Shown in pieces: positions 32,575 to 45,294 of a DNA stretch of 64,000 nucleotides; position 1 is the stretch's first letter; every line of letters starts with the position of its first letter. The position numbers and the translations under genes are program-made. The stretch is from contig NC_041786.1 of assembly GCF_900090045.1 (NCBI RefSeq), forward strand, positions 2,908,501-2,972,500, read 5' to 3'. Source of the DNA: Plasmodium malariae (taxonomy: Eukaryota; Apicomplexa; Aconoidasida; Haemosporida; Plasmodiidae). The notes beneath the pieces were generated by a model, which was given only the letters and a program-made list of their open reading frames with translations, was not told the DNA's origin and searched no databases.

Positions 32575-35500
32575 ATGAACGATAACGACACAAAAAAGTT
32601 CAGGGATATTAGCGACAGAATTCAGGGGAAATACGTACCCGTTGTTAAATTTGGGGGAACGAATAAATATATCAACAGGAATTACAAAAATGACAATGGT
32701 ACAAGCTTAAAAGGAGATAAAAAAAAAAAAAAGAAAAAGAGAGAGTGAAAGAAATTAAGAAAGAAAGAAACGAAGGAAGAAAGAATGAATGTAAAAAGAA
32801 AAAGAAAGAATGTAAGAATGAAAAAAAAGAAACAACAAATCACAGTGAAATTTAAACAAAATTTTGAACGTATGTAGTTAAACATTTATGGGTTGACGCA
32901 TGCGTGTGTCAATCGTGCATACACCAACTAAAGATGTGCGACTTATCTAGTTGTAACTACATGTAAAATGTGGTTTAAAAAAAAAAAAAAATATAATATA
33001 ATATAATAAAATAAAATATACGAAAGTATGTCTAACGTATTTCATATCTAATTTAACTTTTCCCGCAGATGACACAAGTAATATAAGTTTTACGGGGGAT
33101 GACTGTAACGCAGGCAATATCGATATATATTATGATAATAAATATGGGATAAATAGAGTATGTTTTTCACCACAAGGAAAGTACGTTGCAGGTTGTGGAT
33201 CGAACGGTATTATTTACGTGTACGATTTATATGAAAATAAACTCTTAACTAAAATATGCACGAAAATTGATAATATAAAAGATCTTATAATAAGTGATAA
33301 TGATAAGTACATATACGCTTGTGGAGATAATAGGATTATAGAAATATTTGATATATTTGAAAATAAAAAGGTTTGTAATGATAATATTGCAAAATATGTT
33401 GACATATCAATACCTAGAATAATTGAAAATATAAATCGTAAACCGAATGACAGGTTGGATAGTAATAAATATGATAACAATAATAATTATTATAATAACA
33501 ATTATAATAGTACTAATAACAGGGTGTTTGGACATCTTAATAATTCTGCAAAAAAGAGTATGATAGACAATGTGTATGCACCTTGTCATAAAACGAAATA
33601 TAAGGATTTAACATATAACAAAGTAATATATGTTCCTATATATAATTATAATGATTTAATAAAATGTAATATAAATATGATAGACTTAAATCGAATTAAA
33701 TTAAATAAAATAAATGAAATCATAAATAAGTCCATATTTATAATTAAAGATTCACATGAATATAGAACGTCTTGTTTGGCAGTACCGAATATAAGCACTT
33801 TTTTAATTTACTCCGGAGGAGGAGACGGGTTATTAAAAATATGGGATATAAGAATGAATTTATTTACCTTAAATAAAAACAATTTTAATAGATCTATGTC
33901 AGATATTATATTTTTAGATAATAAAAACCCCTATGCTTCTATATGTTCCCATGAAGATATATTGACAAGCATTAATTTCAATAATACAATTGACTATGAG
34001 GAAAATGCATATAAATTAAGGAAAGAAGATAAATACGATGAGATGAAAAAAAAATTAAGAAAAAATAATATTGCATCTTTGAAGAACGATTTAAAAAAAG
34101 GTGAAAAAAAAGTAAATGACGACACAAGTGAAAGTTCAGTGACTGATGCTAGTAGCAGTAGTTCATCTTTTGGTTCCATGTGTTCATCGATATCTTATTC
34201 TTCCTTTACTTTTAATTTGTCAAAAACTAAATTCAATAATATTCTAATGACAAGTGGATATGACGGTTATATTCGTATATATGATATAAATAATAATATT
34301 ATAAAATCGTTTTATGATGAAGAAAAAAGTATCACACATTGTATGTTTAGTAACAACAACAAATATATTATAAGTACAAATAAATCGAAATATTGCAAAA
34401 TTTTTGATTTTATATATATGAATAATAAAAAGAATACGAAAAATATGTTAACTTATTTGACGAACTACAAATCGTATTACTTAAATAGTACAAAAAAAAA
34501 TAATGAAACATCGAAAGAAGAGGTCCACAATAGTAGTGAAAATAGCAATAGTAGTGGTAATAATAATAATATGAATGGTTATAATGATAGTAGTAATGGT
34601 AATAATAGTAGTAGTAATTGTAATAATAGTGGTAGTAATGGAAATAACAATAGGGGAGCAGTGTATGAAGATAATTTTATTATGCAGATGTACAATGATA
34701 ATTATTTGCAACCATGCCATATTAAAAATTTATATGAAGATGAAGACTTAGAGGAAAGAATAAAAGAACTAAACGAGTTAAATAAAAAAATAGCAAATGA
34801 TAAAAAGAAAGTTGTGAACAGCAGTAGTGGTGGTATAAACGAAAAAAACTCTGAGTCGGATTGTTCCTATTCTAGCAGTGATTCAAGTAATTTTGATGAA
34901 AATGTTATGAGAGCAAATATTTTTTATGAACATGTCAATAAAAAGTTAGAACCTACATGGTCCCTCTTCGTAGATAATATGAAATATATGAGCCTTATAC
35001 CATATGAAGTAATGAGTGAAAGTTTAAAAAAAAATTATGATTATATTAAAGCGCATTATAACAATTTGCATAGTCAAAGTTATGATAACTGTAATAATGA
35101 AAATTCGGAAAAACAAAAGGAACAATTAAAAATAGATGAAAAGAAACATAAGTTTTACTACGAATTATCAGATATTATACATAATGAAGCAGATATCCCA
35201 AAATTTTATTCCTGTGTAGCAGGTGATAAATGTATTATACCTTCAATTGATACCTATGCACATGTATATGATATATATACCGGTTTTCATGTTAATACCA
35301 TAAATAATCTTTATTTACCAAATTATAATATTGATCATTCTTATTTGTATTCATGCAACATAAATATGGAAATTCCAAAAAAAAAATTTATATCCTTTTT
35401 AACAAGTGTTGATACATATCCAAAGAACCAAAATATTATTGCGACTTCAAATGGTTATCCGGATGGTTCTATTGTCATATGGGTGTTTGCTCCCTTTTAA
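32575..35500 (+). CDS. WD40-repeat protein, two exons, function not assigned
   Basis: Exons 32575-32698 and 33069-35500 (donor GTACAA, acceptor CCGCAG, phase 1), 851 residues. The small first exon starts MNDNDTKKF. WD-type blades are visible: INRVCFSPQGKYVAGCGS with IIYVYD; YIYACGDNRIIEIFD; LIYSGGGDGLLKIWD; ILMTSGYDGYIRIYD; HCMFSNNNKYIIS; YAHVYDIYTGF; and the terminal IIATSNGYPDGSIVIWVF. Asn/Ser-rich inserts (about residues 330-370 and 470-620) separate blades. A seven-bladed propeller scaffold is the likely fold. The closing blade, with HP-like spacing then G-DGSI-I-W, faintly recalls the WDR76/CMR1/DDB2 group, but I do not claim orthology. Confidence 0.85.
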
Positions 35501-36133
35501 TTTAGGCGAAACGTTTTACTTCGTTTTACAACATACACACAGGTGTGTGAAATTTTTTTTTTTTTTTTTTTTTTCGATAGGTATATGCCACCTAATATAT
35601 TCTTTTTTTTGAAAGAAATAAGTTACACCTTTTCTATTATTTTCTTTGAGAGATATATGTCCTCTTTTTTGTTATTTTCTTTGAAAGGAATACGCATCCA
35701 TTTTTATTATATTTTTTAAAAGAAATATACCACCATTTTTAATATTTTTTTTGAAAGAAATGGACCGCTATTTCTATTATATTTTTTAAAAAAAATGTAC
35801 CTTTCTGTTTTTTTTTTTCTTTTTACACATGTATTAAACCCTTTTTATATAATTTTATTAATTATTTTTTTTGTGCAAGTCTAATTTTAAGTAGTAACTT
35901 TAAAAAATGTATATATAAAAATGGAATAATAATGCACTATATTATGAAAAAAAAAAAAGAAAATGAAAAAAAACAGTATTAAAAAGATCATACTTTTATT
36001 TTTATGTATGAATATATCTGTACATGCGCACACGTAAATAGTTAAGAACGTGTATCAAAACTCTTTTAAGCTAAAACAAAACATATATTAAGAAAAATAT
36101 AAAGAGTTATCCCCTTTGCAATTAGCTAAATTT
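35501..36133. other. Convergent 3' intergenic region with degenerate tandem repeat
   Basis: The WD40 gene (+) and LSm5 (-) end toward each other here. At about 35590-35815 a roughly 43-48 bp unit (T-rich run, GAAAGAAATATAC-like core, C-rich spacer, ATTTTTATTAT) recurs about five times with strong divergence. A 17-19 base T run sits at about 35557-35574. No gene seen. Confidence 0.6.
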
Positions 36134-36529
36134 TCAAGCAATATTTTCTTCCAACTTTTCTTCATGATCGTAATAATTTACTGGTGATCCTCCTGGAACC
36201 ATTATTGTTATATTTAAACCATTTAATAATAACTTTTTAATTTTATTTACTTTTTTAATGTTGTTTACATAAGTATATTCGGTAACATCTTCCAGCACCT
36301 GTAAATTCATTTGGACATTTACATATGTAGAAAATTACATGAATGTATTAAAAAGGTTAATTAAATAAAGAATGTATATAAAACTTTTTATTAAAAATTA
36401 CCATGTTAACATACTCGTCAAAACCAACTAGTTTTCCAACTATTTCCTTGTCACCTTTCATCATAATCCATATTTTACTTCCTATGGTAAATAAGAAGAT
36501 AAGACTAATTGCATTTTACTTAAAGCGAT

Positions 36530-36561
<32 letters not shown>

Positions 36562-36814
36562 CTTTTAATATTACAAATATAATCAAAAAAAAAAAAATTT
36601 TGTGGGGCTCAGATGACAAAATACGGGATTTCCCTCTTTAAATATATATGTACATAGATACATATATATAAGTAGTATCTATGTATCTATGTATGTATGT
36701 AAGTAGATAAATCTACTTAAATACGGGAAAACATTTTTCTTATGTACACTTACCAATACACTTATCCATTAGGGCCAGGGGTAAAAACGTCTCTGACCCA
36801 CTTATAGTAGCCAT
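36134..36814 (-). CDS. LSM5: LSm5, U6 snRNA-associated Sm-like protein, three exons
   Basis: Minus-strand exons 36814-36754, 36481-36402 and 36298-36134; donors GTAAG and GTAAT, acceptors ATAG and TAG/CAG-like, phases 1 and 0; 101 residues. [21 protein letters not shown] aligns with LSM5 (LLPLELVDKCIG in human). Sm1 reads [19 protein letters not shown] and Sm2 reads [15 protein letters not shown], both nearly canonical. LSm5 is one subunit of the LSm2-8 ring that binds the U6 3' oligo(U) and of the cytoplasmic LSm1-7 ring in mRNA decay. The exons are too short to appear as long open frames. Confidence 0.95.
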
Positions 36815-37693
36815 TTTTATTAAATTTATTAAAGAGAAGGTCGCAACTTTTGTTTCTCAAAAAGGGGAATATATAAATATAAACTTACATGTGGTTAAAC
36901 TGTTACATAAAATATGTTTATAATATGTATTATATACACATAATATTTATGTTTTTTTTTTTTTTTTGAATAATCATATATATTCGTTCTCAATATGGGC
37001 ATTATACATAATTTTATATAAATATGCGTTAAAATACTATATTATTGTAACATTATATATTATTCCTTTAAAAAAATTTTTTTTTTACCTGCATTAAATA
37101 ATATGAAAACAGATGAGCTTATTTTGACAAAACAAAGTAGTGTTATTTAAGATAAAAAATAATATTACAACAGTAGTTTAGTTAATTCAGAAAAATTGCA
37201 TAATGAGATGTATTGTGAAAAATATTCTGTAGGAAATGTAATTATATTTATATTAAGAAAAAAAAAAAAATTAATTACAGGACAGATTTATATCAAAGTG
37301 ACAAATAACAAATAACGAAAAACAAATACCGATAACAGAGGCTGAATTATATTTAATGAACAGGGAAAAAAAAAAAAAAAAAAACAGTAAAATTAAAAAT
37401 TAAAACACGCTCATTGAGGAGCTTATTTTATTTATAATTTTGATGTAGTAACCAAAAAAAGAAAAAAAATGAATTATTTTCAAAGGTATTCTATATAAAA
37501 TTATAAACTACATTTAATAAATTAATAAAAAAGGTATTTTGTAAATAATACTTAAAAATTGTTGCAAATGTGCACATACAGCGGTATGGGCGAGTGTAAA
37601 AAACAGGCAAACACATGTAATGCGTACATATAAATGTATACATACATTAAAGTGTATATATAAACATATACCCATGTACACCAACAGGAACGA
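36815..37693. other. Intergenic, no gene seen
   Basis: Upstream of LSm5 and downstream of the HPR gene (both minus). Poly-A runs near 37259-37270 and 37369-37384 and AT microsatellites only. Confidence 0.6.
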
Positions 37694-39271
37694 CTAACTA
37701 TTGTCGGAATTCATGATTTCCTTAGCAAACTGCTTAACCGAACGCGGTAATTTTTGAAAATTGTTTTCCTGTTTTTCAATGAGAATTCTAATAAAATACC
37801 TTGCATAAATTAAATTTAAAGTGCTCATATATTTTTTTTTCCTTTTCAAAACTTCTAGAGATTTATGATATATACTGTAGTTTGTACAGTTAAGTTGCAA
37901 ACAACAAAATGGAACTTGTGTTAATACATGGAGTGAGCATTTTTCTATATTTGCTAAATATTTCTGTATTAATAAATGAATAATATCCCTTTCTACATTT
38001 TCATAATTTTTAAGTGCATTATCAATATTCCTTTCAGACACTTTATCTGTATTTATTTTTATGGGATCATGATGTAATAACTCCTCTATTCCTGCATGAT
38101 GTTGATCCTTCAACGGCGTGGAACATTTGCTACTTACCTTTTCTTCTTCGTCAGAAGTAGAAAATGCATGCCCTTGTTCTAACGTTACTTTCTTAATCAT
38201 GTTGCTAATTAATTTGGTACCATTTCCAGAATACTCATTTAATTTGATGGTTCCATTTTTGCATCTATCCTGTTGTAATAAATTATTTTGAAATAATTCT
38301 TCATTTGATACATGGGTTCCTCTTCTTAGTGCATCTAATACTTGAGCAATTGACATCATGTCCATTAAATGAATAATGCTCTTAATTTTTTGGAGACAAA
38401 TAAAATAAAAAGAATGGTCATTAATTTTTAATTTAGCTAATGACCACATTATATTGCTAAATTCCCTTTGCGGAATTGTATCAATAAGTTCTATCACTTT
38501 TTTTTTTAAACGATTTAGAAAATCTTTATTCTTATAATTGAATTTTGCCATATAGTGTAGAGCATTCGTAATATTTACATAAGAGAGCTGGTTAATAAAA
38601 TTGTCATTGTTCATATATTTAATAATATACTTAAGAATATTAATATTTATATTACATTTTGCAAATGAATTTAGCAATAAAGTCAAATGATGAGGTTCTA
38701 CATCTTTTTCTTTTAATTTTTTATAATACCTTTTTGTGAAAAATTTAAAAATTTCATAATTACTAATATTTGTCCTACTAATCATATTCAATATTAAGAT
38801 AGAGTTTATTACACTCAAATTGTTATGAATAATTTCATCATTTCTTATTTTATTTAATATTACTATTAATATATCACTGTAATCAGCACGAGGAGATAAA
38901 GAATTTTTTAAAATTACTTCATCAGAATTTTCTTTATCAAATGATTTTGTAGACACTAATAAAAACTCTTCTTGCAATAATGCAAATGAGCTTAAAATTA
39001 TTGTTAAATCTAACGTATTATAAGTGTCAATATTCTTTTTAAAATGATCTTTAATTATATCGATATTATTGTAATCTCTTAATCCGCATCTTATTAGGTC
39101 TAAAAAAAAAAAAAGGGAAAAATATATGGAATGATATTATATAATACATAAGGTCAAAATGGAGATTAATTCAGATCATTTTGCATCAAGTACAAGCTTC
39201 ATACATATAGAATACAAAATATGAAAATATTTATCAAAGTATTTTACGATTTGGAAAAATTGTAAAACAGG

Positions 39272-39307
<36 letters not shown>

Positions 39308-39844
39308 TTATTAGCATTACGAAAATGGGGTAGAAATCAGAAAAATTGAAGAGTAAAAAAAAAATGCTCACAAATACGTATACATACACACACACATATA
39401 TATATATATATACATACACTTGTATGCATTTGCTCTGAATTATCCCTCTTTGATAATGTTCTTACTGTGAAAGACATTTACAGACACAAATGCAGGCATT
39501 GCATTCAGCCTTCTAATTATGTAACTAAAAATTGATGTATTAAATTGTTTATCGTAGGTTTGAGATCCGTGATATAATTTCATTATTTTATTTATTTGGT
39601 CAAATGAATATCTGTGTATGTTTTTTTTAAAAACGTCATAACTACATTTTAGGATTGTATGGTCTTTATAGCAATTTTCATTATATTTTTCTATTATTTT
39701 AAGAATTTCTTCGTTTTCAAATTTATCTATATTTTTTATAATTAATGACCTTAAGTTTTCCTTAAATACATTCTCAGATTTTGCACAACTGTTCCTTTTT
39801 ATTTTTTCAATATCCACAATTGCTGTTTTCAAAAGTTTTCTCAT
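37694..39844 (-). CDS. Heptatricopeptide-type (HPR/FASTK-like) organellar RNA-binding protein, at least two exons
   Basis: Minus-strand exons 39844-39466 and 39099-37694 (donor GTAAGA, acceptor TTTTAG, phase 1), 594 residues. The protein is a string of helix-turn-helix units of about 37 residues with Leu/Ala/Phe spacing, for example TIILSSFALLQEEF, LTLLLNSFAKCN, ITNALHYMAKF, FSNIMWSLAKLKIND and IAQVLDALRRG. This is the pattern of HPR/OPR proteins that bind mitochondrial RNA or fragmented rRNA in apicomplexans (family knowledge). No C-terminal RAP domain is evident. An extra 5' exon is possible: 40035-39921, starting MRLFLKNIIFN and joining through a 71-base intron to 39849 in frame. That exon would supply a basic mitochondrial-type leader. 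Confidence 0.75.
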
Positions 39845-41726
39845 TTTACCTAAACATATTTTTTTGCATTAACATTTTTTTTGTTACCTTTTTTTAAACT
39901 TCTTAGGTTCATTCTTATACACATTTTGTGCTTTGTCCTAAGTTGCCTTAGTGCCTTTTCGAGGTGTTTATTATTATAATAATAACTATTATTATATATT
40001 ATGTTAAATATTATATTTTTCAAAAATAATCTCATATACATGTAGTATAAATATATATGCATATAATACATTTGCATTTATACAAGAATAAACAATATTT
40101 TCGTTAATTTTCATTTTTTTCAATATGTTATAAAAAAGGATGTAAAGTATTCGTCGACTTTGATGAATTTCCCTTTCTGAATTAAAATTTTTTTTTTTTT
40201 TTGTTAAGAACAATGCACATTTAAAAAAATTATGTGTTTTCTATTTTTTCAAATAACAAGTAATGGCAAAAAAAAAAAAAAAAAAAATTGTGCCTTTTAA
40301 ATTATATATTTAAAAAAAAAAAATATAATCATCCCACTTTTAATTAAATTTTTTTCTTTTTGTTTATTTTTCCATCAAAAACAAAATAATTTGTATTATA
40401 CTATCATAGTTTAACATTGAGAGAAAAAAATGAAAGAACAAATTGAATTTTAATTATAATCGATATTATAATTGTAAAAGTTAATTCCCCTCATTTTCTC
40501 TTTTCTTATGTTCTCAATAATAATAATGATAATAATAAAATAGTAACTCTTGTTATTTTTCCTTTATACTTTTAAGTATATAATAACATCCGTTTTAATA
40601 TAATTAAAAAATATATCTGTTTTAAATTAATTTTTTTTTTTTTTTTTTTTTGATTATTTTAATATTATGTTAATTTTTATAGTTTCTTTTATTTTTATGA
40701 TTTGAAGTATTTCGATAAAATAAACAAATGTAAAAAGGGTTATATCTTGAATTTTTACATTTTTTTTTTTAAGAATTATATAAATATGATTTATGTTTAA
40801 CAAAATGTGTATTTTTTTTTTTTTTCGTGTTAAGCAAAAGTACTTTTATTTTTCTCCTTTTTTTTCGCAACTTCATATATTTTAAGTATAGAAAACGAAA
40901 AGAAATATGCATGAAAAGGAAAAAATATATACACAAAAATGTATATATGTAATTATTTATTTGTTTATTCACATCTTTTCGTAGTCTTTTTACAAATATT
41001 TTATATTTAGTAAATTAAAAAAAAAAAAAAATATATATATTTTAAGTGAACTATGAAAACAAAAAAGAATATATATAAAAATATACTGATGATATGCAGT
41101 TATAAATTTAATTTTTTAAATATGTTTTACATTTAGTTTTCGCATTTTGCAAGAATTGTAAAATCTGGATAAGAATGAATTTTCTTTTTATATCAAAATA
41201 CAAGGTAGCCAAATTACACTCTTGAATGTTTAGAAATGTATATGTATATATAAACATGTATAAATATATGTATGTGTAGGCAACAAAATATAAACTTATG
41301 TTTATTCATGTGCTATATTCCTTTTTTATGCGTTATGAGAAACTTTTAAAGACCTAAATTAAAAATTAATAAAATGTAGCTTGTGATAATTTCAAGATTA
41401 ATATATTATCGTTCAATTTTCTATTTCAGCATTTTAATTCTTTTACACGAACTTAATCATATTTAATTTAAAAAAAAAAAAAAAAGAAAAAGATAACAAA
41501 AAACAGAAAAGTAGAAAACTGCGAAGGTGCAAAACTACAAAGCTGCAAAACTACAAAGCTGCCATACTATAAAACTATCAAACTACAAAGCTGCCATACT
41601 ACAAAGCTGCCATACTACAAAATTACCAAACTACAAGAAATCATTTTTCCCACTCTGAACCACATATATATCTCATTTTTTTTACGATTAACTCCTTAAT
41701 GTATTCAATTATTTAAATACTCAAGA
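39845..41726. other. Divergent intergenic region, HPR gene to CENP-C-like gene
   Basis: The first 400 bases contain minus-strand frames that may be 5' exons of the HPR gene. The rest is AT-rich with T runs at about 40631-40650 and 40809-40824 and A runs near 41468. A tandem repeat at 41517-41637 lies just before the CENP-C-like start. Confidence 0.55.
41517..41637. repeat. 15-16 bp tandem repeat (AAAACTACAAAGCTGC-like) upstream of CENP-C-like gene
   Basis: About eight copies built from CTACAAAGCTGC and the variant CATACTA/CAAACTA modules, about 90-210 bases before the start codon. It is richer in C and G than its surroundings, so it stands out from the local microsatellites. Confidence 0.75.
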
Positions 41727-43487
41727 ATGTTTAATGTTTTCTCAAAAGCCTTTTTAGATAGCAATTCGAATAATTTTAATAGTATTAATAAGCCCATTAA
41801 TAATAGTATAAATAAAAGTAACAGTAACATACCAAGACCTATATCATCTAATATAAATAATGAAAATGACAGAAGTAAAAATCTACCGTTGAAAGATAGA
41901 CTAGCGACTGTAAGAAATGTACAAAATATTTTAAATAAGAAAAATTTTAATAAGGAAGATGATAACAATAATGGCAATAATAACAATAATATTAATAATA
42001 ATAATAATGAAGATCAAAACGCCAATAGGATCATAAATACAAACATAAGTACAACAAATGATGTAAATAAACCTGCACTAACTACTGAAAGCAATTTAAG
42101 TAAATTCAAAAATTATTCTAGCGTTGTAAATGAAAAACAAAATGAAGAACTAGAAAAAAAATTAAAAAAGAGAAAGAGAAGAAGGAAGCATGTCATAATA
42201 ATGGAAAGAATGAAACAGAAAGAAAAAGAGAAAAAAAGACAAAGAGAAATGAAAAGACATCAAAATAATGAAGAAGAAGAAGAAGAAGAAGAAGAGGATG
42301 AAGAAGAGGATGAAGAAGAAGAAGAAGAAGGAGATGAAAACGAAGATCACAATAATAACAAAGCTGAAAGACGTTATAGAAAATCTGGATATTCACAAAA
42401 TAAATATGAACACAAATTACATGAAGAGGAAGAAGAGGATAATATAGAAGGCGGGGAAGATAATGAAGAAAGACAGATATATAATCAAAAAAATAAAAGT
42501 GGAGAAATAGGTTTGACTAAAAAGCTTTACAGTTCAGGAACGAATATAACGAACAGAATAACTTGGACAAATAATGTTAACGCGACTAATGATGTTAATA
42601 ACGCTAATAATACTAGTAATAATGCAAATGGAAATGGAAAGGAGATTAATGAACCAGGGGTAAAACCGAAAAGAAAGAGGAGGAAAAAGAAAGAAATGGA
42701 AGAATACAGGGCTCGTCTATTAAAGGAAAAAATGCAACAACAAAACTCGTTGAGTAGTATTTATACCAAAACGAATAGTTTTAATGATAATAATAATAAT
42801 AATAATAATAATGAAAATAACACACAGGGTGAAGTTAAAGTGAAAAGAAGAAGAGGAAGACCCAAATTAAGTGAAGTTATGGCTACGAATAATGCAAACG
42901 AAAAACCAAAGCAAAACGATATAAGAAAATATTACAGTAGGAACAGCGAAAATCCTAGTATGAGCAAAGGAGGTAGTAGTATTAACGAAAAAGATAAAGG
43001 AGGAAGATATGAAGAAGAAAATAAAAATGTTTTTAAAATAATTAAAACTTCTATTCAAGAAAATACTTCATTTATGAAAAAATCGCCAACCGAAATTATA
43101 GAGTTAGAAAAAAGTTATAAAAATAATATAAAGAAAGGTGTCACGTGTATACCTTTAAATTATCAAAGTAAAGGGGGAGGAATGGCAATTATTTTAATAG
43201 GCACTGAAACAACGTATGGACCTGTAAAAAATTCATATGGTTTTATGACCTTCCTAGTTTTAGATTGTCACCCGAATAATTTTTATATTGACACAGGAAT
43301 AAAAAATAATGTTATTGAATGTGAAAAACATATGCAATTGCTAATTAGCCCTGGTGATATGTACATGTTCAAAAATCAAAGTCAGGAAGTTGAAGCAAGA
43401 TTACTACTAATTGTGTGTAACAAAATGAATCAGCCATTTGATGCAAAAATGCACATAAAGGATCCGGAAATAAATACCCACAAATAG
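41727..43487 (+). CDS. Probable CENP-C/Mif2-like kinetochore protein (AT-hook plus C-terminal cupin)
   Basis: 586 residues, one exon. The N-terminal half is Asn/Ser-rich, then KRKRRRKH and a long Glu/Asp tract (about residues 170-210). Basic clusters KPKRKRRKKK and an AT-hook KVKRRRGRPK (about 371-380) follow. The last 120 residues are compact and beta-rich: KGGGMAIILIGTETTYGPV, YGFMTFLVLDC, FYIDTG, LLISPGDMYMFKNQSQ, RLLLIVCN. AT-hook followed by a terminal cupin is the Mif2/CENP-C layout, and the ISPGDMYMFKNQSQEVE strand fits the CENP-C cupin, which dimerises. I could not find a clear CENP-C motif (R-x2-R-x-S-x-R...YW), so orthology is likely but not proven. It would link CENH3 nucleosomes to the kinetochore in the nucleus. 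Confidence 0.6.
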   Translation: MFNVFSKAFLDSNSNNFNSINKPINNSINKSNSNIPRPISSNINNENDRSKNLPLKDRLATVRNVQNILNKKNFNKEDDNNNGNNNNNINNNNNEDQNANRIINTNISTTNDVNKPALTTESNLSKFKNYSSVVNEKQNEELEKKLKKRKRRRKHVIIMERMKQKEKEKKRQREMKRHQNNEEEEEEEEEDEEEDEEEEEEGDENEDHNNNKAERRYRKSGYSQNKYEHKLHEEEEEDNIEGGEDNEERQIYNQKNKSGEIGLTKKLYSSGTNITNRITWTNNVNATNDVNNANNTSNNANGNGKEINEPGVKPKRKRRKKKEMEEYRARLLKEKMQQQNSLSSIYTKTNSFNDNNNNNNNNENNTQGEVKVKRRRGRPKLSEVMATNNANEKPKQNDIRKYYSRNSENPSMSKGGSSINEKDKGGRYEEENKNVFKIIKTSIQENTSFMKKSPTEIIELEKSYKNNIKKGVTCIPLNYQSKGGGMAIILIGTETTYGPVKNSYGFMTFLVLDCHPNNFYIDTGIKNNVIECEKHMQLLISPGDMYMFKNQSQEVEARLLLIVCNKMNQPFDAKMHIKDPEINTHK

Positions 43488-45236
43488 AGAGAGAAATACA
43501 TATTTATTTAGCAGTTCTGGAATTGGAATGCATGTGTATATACTTATATATTATATATATATAAATTCATCCCTGTGTGCATATGTACAAATAAATTTAG
43601 GTACATACGTGCTTATGTGTTTACTTCCAAATTAGTCTTTAAAACGTGCATATTTTATGTTTGGTATAATGTTAATTACTCCAAAAAAAAAAATGTTTGT
43701 AATTAGAAGTAAAAAGTGAACATTTTCATCAGTAAATGATGTACATTACCAAAATTTGAAAAAAAAAAAAAGGAAAAAGTATTAAAGAATGAGAAGAAGG
43801 AATGTGTAAGACCTTAAATGATGCAAATGTGCATGACATTAAAGAATAATTTTTGGAATACATAAAAGGTTACTAGCTTTAAAAAGTTATGTTGTCCAAA
43901 TATATTGTTGGCATATATTGCACATTTGTTAAACATATGTATATACATATGTGCATACACCCTTTTTTTTTTTTTTTATAATTTTTTTTTTGTTTCACCA
44001 TTTAAAGAGTATTTTATCTACACCTTTATGCGTTTATTTATTTTCCATACCATATAAAATGAATAATAAACCCACTATTTAAATGTTGTAATAAACTTTT
44101 TATTGTATTATAATTTTCTTATACTACCTTGGAAAAAATAATAAAAGTAGAGGTAAAAAAATTTAGTAAGTAAAAATTATTTTCAATCTTAATTTATGGT
44201 TAAGTATTATAGTTTAATATATATTATGCTGTCATGATGTTTGAACAGTACAATATTATATTCACTTCTTTTATTTTTTTTTTAACCCTCTTTAAAATAA
44301 CTTTTGACGTAAACATACGTAAAAATATATGCGGACACACATAAATATAAATATACAGAAATATGTACGTATGCGTATATATATGTGCTTATTTATATGC
44401 GTATGTACGTATTTTATTTATTTTTTTATTTTATGTGTAAAATTTAGCCATTATGAAGAATACATTTTTTTTATTAATTCGAAAACGTATCGTAATTCTG
44501 CATTGTGATGTGCCTTACATTCATTTGCGAATTCTTTATTTTTGGATGTACCCATTTATTTATTTTTTTTTTTTATATTTCAAATGGTTGTGGAATACTT
44601 TATTTTTCTTTTTATTGCTGATGTGAAATTTACAAATCTTTAAAAAAAAAATAAATTTCATGTAGGTATAGGGATCTAAACGAATTATGCAACAATCATA
44701 TATGTTTGTGTGTACTATATAATATATAATAAATTTTAGTTTGTTTCAGGATTTACACGTAATAAAAATTTTTAGGAATTTATTTATATTTATATTTATT
44801 TTTTTTTGTTTTTTTTGAATTATTTAATTTACGCTTGAATAATTCTACTTAATTTGAGCAACATTCAGAAAAAACAGAAATTTAAAATAAGGTTAAAGGT
44901 AATAATAAGGGAAATTAAATAGCATAATGTTAATTGCAACAAATGAAAAAAGAATAAAATACAATAAAGTAACCACATAATAATACATAACCTCTTACCA
45001 CTCAGTGTGTATGTAGTTTAAATAAAAAGAAAAATCGAGTAAAAAATATATATATATATATATATGTATACTTAAAATATAAGACGATCGGAAATTAAAA
45101 AGTATGAAGAGAAAAATTTGCATATATGCTTAAAACATTTCCGAGCAACTATTCAAAGAACAGAGTTGATAATTGATCTTGAAGACGTTCATCTTATTGG
45201 GTTTATATATTAAAACATAATTTCTACGCAATTATT

Positions 45237-45294
<58 letters not shown>

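Noticed and set aside
42260..42340. GAA/GAT trinucleotide tract as a separate repeat element
   Set aside because: It simply encodes the Glu/Asp-rich segment of the CENP-C-like protein.
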